Below, piece after piece: positions 4,700-5,591 of a DNA stretch of 5,591 bases (position 1 is the stretch's first letter; every line of letters begins with the position of its first letter). Source of the DNA: Thermoanaerobacterales bacterium UBA4880. Its GTDB lineage: Bacteria; Bacillota; Thermoanaerobacteria; Thermoanaerobacterales; UBA4877. The notes under the pieces are model-generated. The model was given only the letters and a program-made list of their open reading frames with translations. It had not been told where the DNA came from and did not search any database. The stretch covers positions 32,512 to 38,102 of the forward strand of contig DHDI01000009.1 of the NCBI GenBank assembly GCA_002399285.1, written 5' to 3'. Position numbers and translations under genes: made by a program.

Positions 4700-5591
4700 G
4701 GGCCATGTCCTCCGGGCGGGTGGTCAGCAGATCGTAAATCTCCCCTCGGGGGAACCGATCCACAAAGGGAATTGTCACGTTGCCATAGAAAAGCAATCCC
4801 TCGCCGGAATTGGAATGGGTGATGTAGGAAAGCTGGTGTTCGCTGATCCCAAGCTGTTTTGCGAGAATGGCCCGGTCACTTTGCGCCTGGGAAAGCAGAA
4901 TCATAAAGTCCGTGTTGTCCAGAATGTTCTCGATCTCCCGGCTGGCCAGCAAATCCTTGACGTTTTGCGTCAAGGCGCTGGGGACGCAGCCTTTTTTACG
5001 CAGCATTTTCCAGACCGAGACGAAATAGCTGGCCGTGAGGGGATCGCGCAAGAGGATGTGGAACTCGTCAAAATAGCACCACGTCGCCACGCCGTTTTGG
5101 AAATTGGCGTTGACCGCCGACGTGACAAACTCGTTTGTGACGTGCATGGCGATTTTGCGGAGGTTTTCGCCCAGCCCTTTCAAGACGATGCACACCACGC
5201 GGGAATTGAGGTTGACATTCGTGGGATGATTAAACAGGTTCAAGCTGCCGGTGCAGTAGAGCTCCAGCGCCGTTGCGATCCGGCGGGCCTCCGGCTCAGG
5301 CTGTTTAAGAAGTTCCTCGTACAAATCCTGCAACAGCGGCGTTTTCGCCGTGTCCAGCCCCAGCGCGAGCTCCCGGTACACCAGCCGCACACAGCGGTCA
5401 ATGACGGTTTTTTCGACGGGTTGCAGGCCCTCCTTGCCGCCCACAACGAGCTCGCATAGCGACAATAAAAAGTCCGCCTTCATGGAAAGCGGACTCTCCT
5501 CGTCATTGATATTCATTTGAAGCTCCATAGGCGAAATGTGATGGGGACTGTCCGGGGCGATCTCGATGACCTGCCCGCCCAGCCGCCGCAC
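4680..5591 (-). CDS. VirB4-type conjugative transfer ATPase, C-terminal part
   Basis: At least 303 residues remain; the frame is open to the window edge and the codon there (GTG, inside the reading ...RRLGGQVIEIAPDSPH) is not a real start, so most of the protein including the Walker A loop lies outside. In fragment numbering, residues 37-125 match the helical insertion of the ATPase domain, 171-181 (WCYFDEFHILL) are Walker B with the catalytic Asp-Glu pair, and 200-214 (KGCVPSALTQNVKDL) are the motif after Walker B with its glutamine. The end (LFYGNVTIPFVDRFP) resembles clostridial element VirB4/TraE ATPases (CD1110-type). The protein would power assembly and substrate transfer at the inner face of the membrane. 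It stops with TAG at 4682-4680, inside the peptidase gene. VirD4-type coupling proteins are excluded less firmly without the N-terminus, but context favours VirB4. Confidence 0.93.
   Translation of the reverse strand: MRRLGGQVIEIAPDSPHHISPMELQMNINDEESPLSMKADFLLSLCELVVGGKEGLQPVEKTVIDRCVRLVYRELALGLDTAKTPLLQDLYEELLKQPEPEARRIATALELYCTGSLNLFNHPTNVNLNSRVVCIVLKGLGENLRKIAMHVTNEFVTSAVNANFQNGVATWCYFDEFHILLRDPLTASYFVSVWKMLRKKGCVPSALTQNVKDLLASREIENILDNTDFMILLSQAQSDRAILAKQLGISEHQLSYITHSNSGEGLLFYGNVTIPFVDRFPRGEIYDLLTTRPEDMAHERTDE

Noticed and set aside
3620..4822. 400-codon open frame on the plus strand
   Set aside because: It lies antisense to the peptidase gene, which has clear domain motifs and a catalytic triad. 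The plus frame has a composition typical of an antisense shadow in GC-rich DNA and no recognisable domain.
4500..5459. 319-codon open frame on the plus strand
   Set aside because: It is antisense to the VirB4 fragment and the peptidase start, both well supported; no domain or ribosome site supports it.

Overview
The window is part of the conjugation module of an integrative and conjugative element of the Tn1549/CTn type, as found in GC-rich gut Clostridia (inferred from gene families and order; no host gene is present). Every gene I can support is on the minus strand, so transcription runs from position 5591 down to 1. Long plus-strand reading frames are shadows of these genes.

In transcription order: the C-terminal third of a VirB4-type conjugation ATPase (5591-4680, cut by the window edge); a membrane-anchored NlpC/P60 cell-wall peptidase (4699-3020); a small coiled-coil DUF4315-like protein (3004-2750); a secreted or anchored DUF4366/CD1107-like protein (2747-2178); a cysteine-rich 'VLP' protein (2181-1813); a structured gap; a 59-residue DUF4316-like protein (1690-1511); a MobC-like relaxosome protein (1514-1170); a gap holding a terminator-like hairpin and then a promoter; a CD1845-like small membrane protein (1012-722); and the N-terminal part of a relaxase (644-1, cut by the edge). 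Most neighbours overlap by 4-20 bases or lie within 15 bases, so VirB4 to the Cys-rich protein and DUF4316 to MobC look like operon segments. VirB4 would power substrate and pilus handling, the peptidase would open the wall, and MobC plus relaxase would process the origin of transfer.

Two things stand out. First, the relaxase frame is open from 644 to the window edge except for one in-frame TAA at 419-417. This lies between the N-terminal tyrosine region and the histidine cluster. The best-spaced start codon position also reads ACG instead of ATG. The relaxase therefore looks inactivated, unless the stop is a sequencing error. Second, a 25-base palindrome (10-base arms, 5-base loop) occurs three times, with a fourth decayed copy, and every copy lies at a gene junction. 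Two copies are inside coding sequence and give two unrelated proteins the same peptide, TSGQ(N/S)VPKS.
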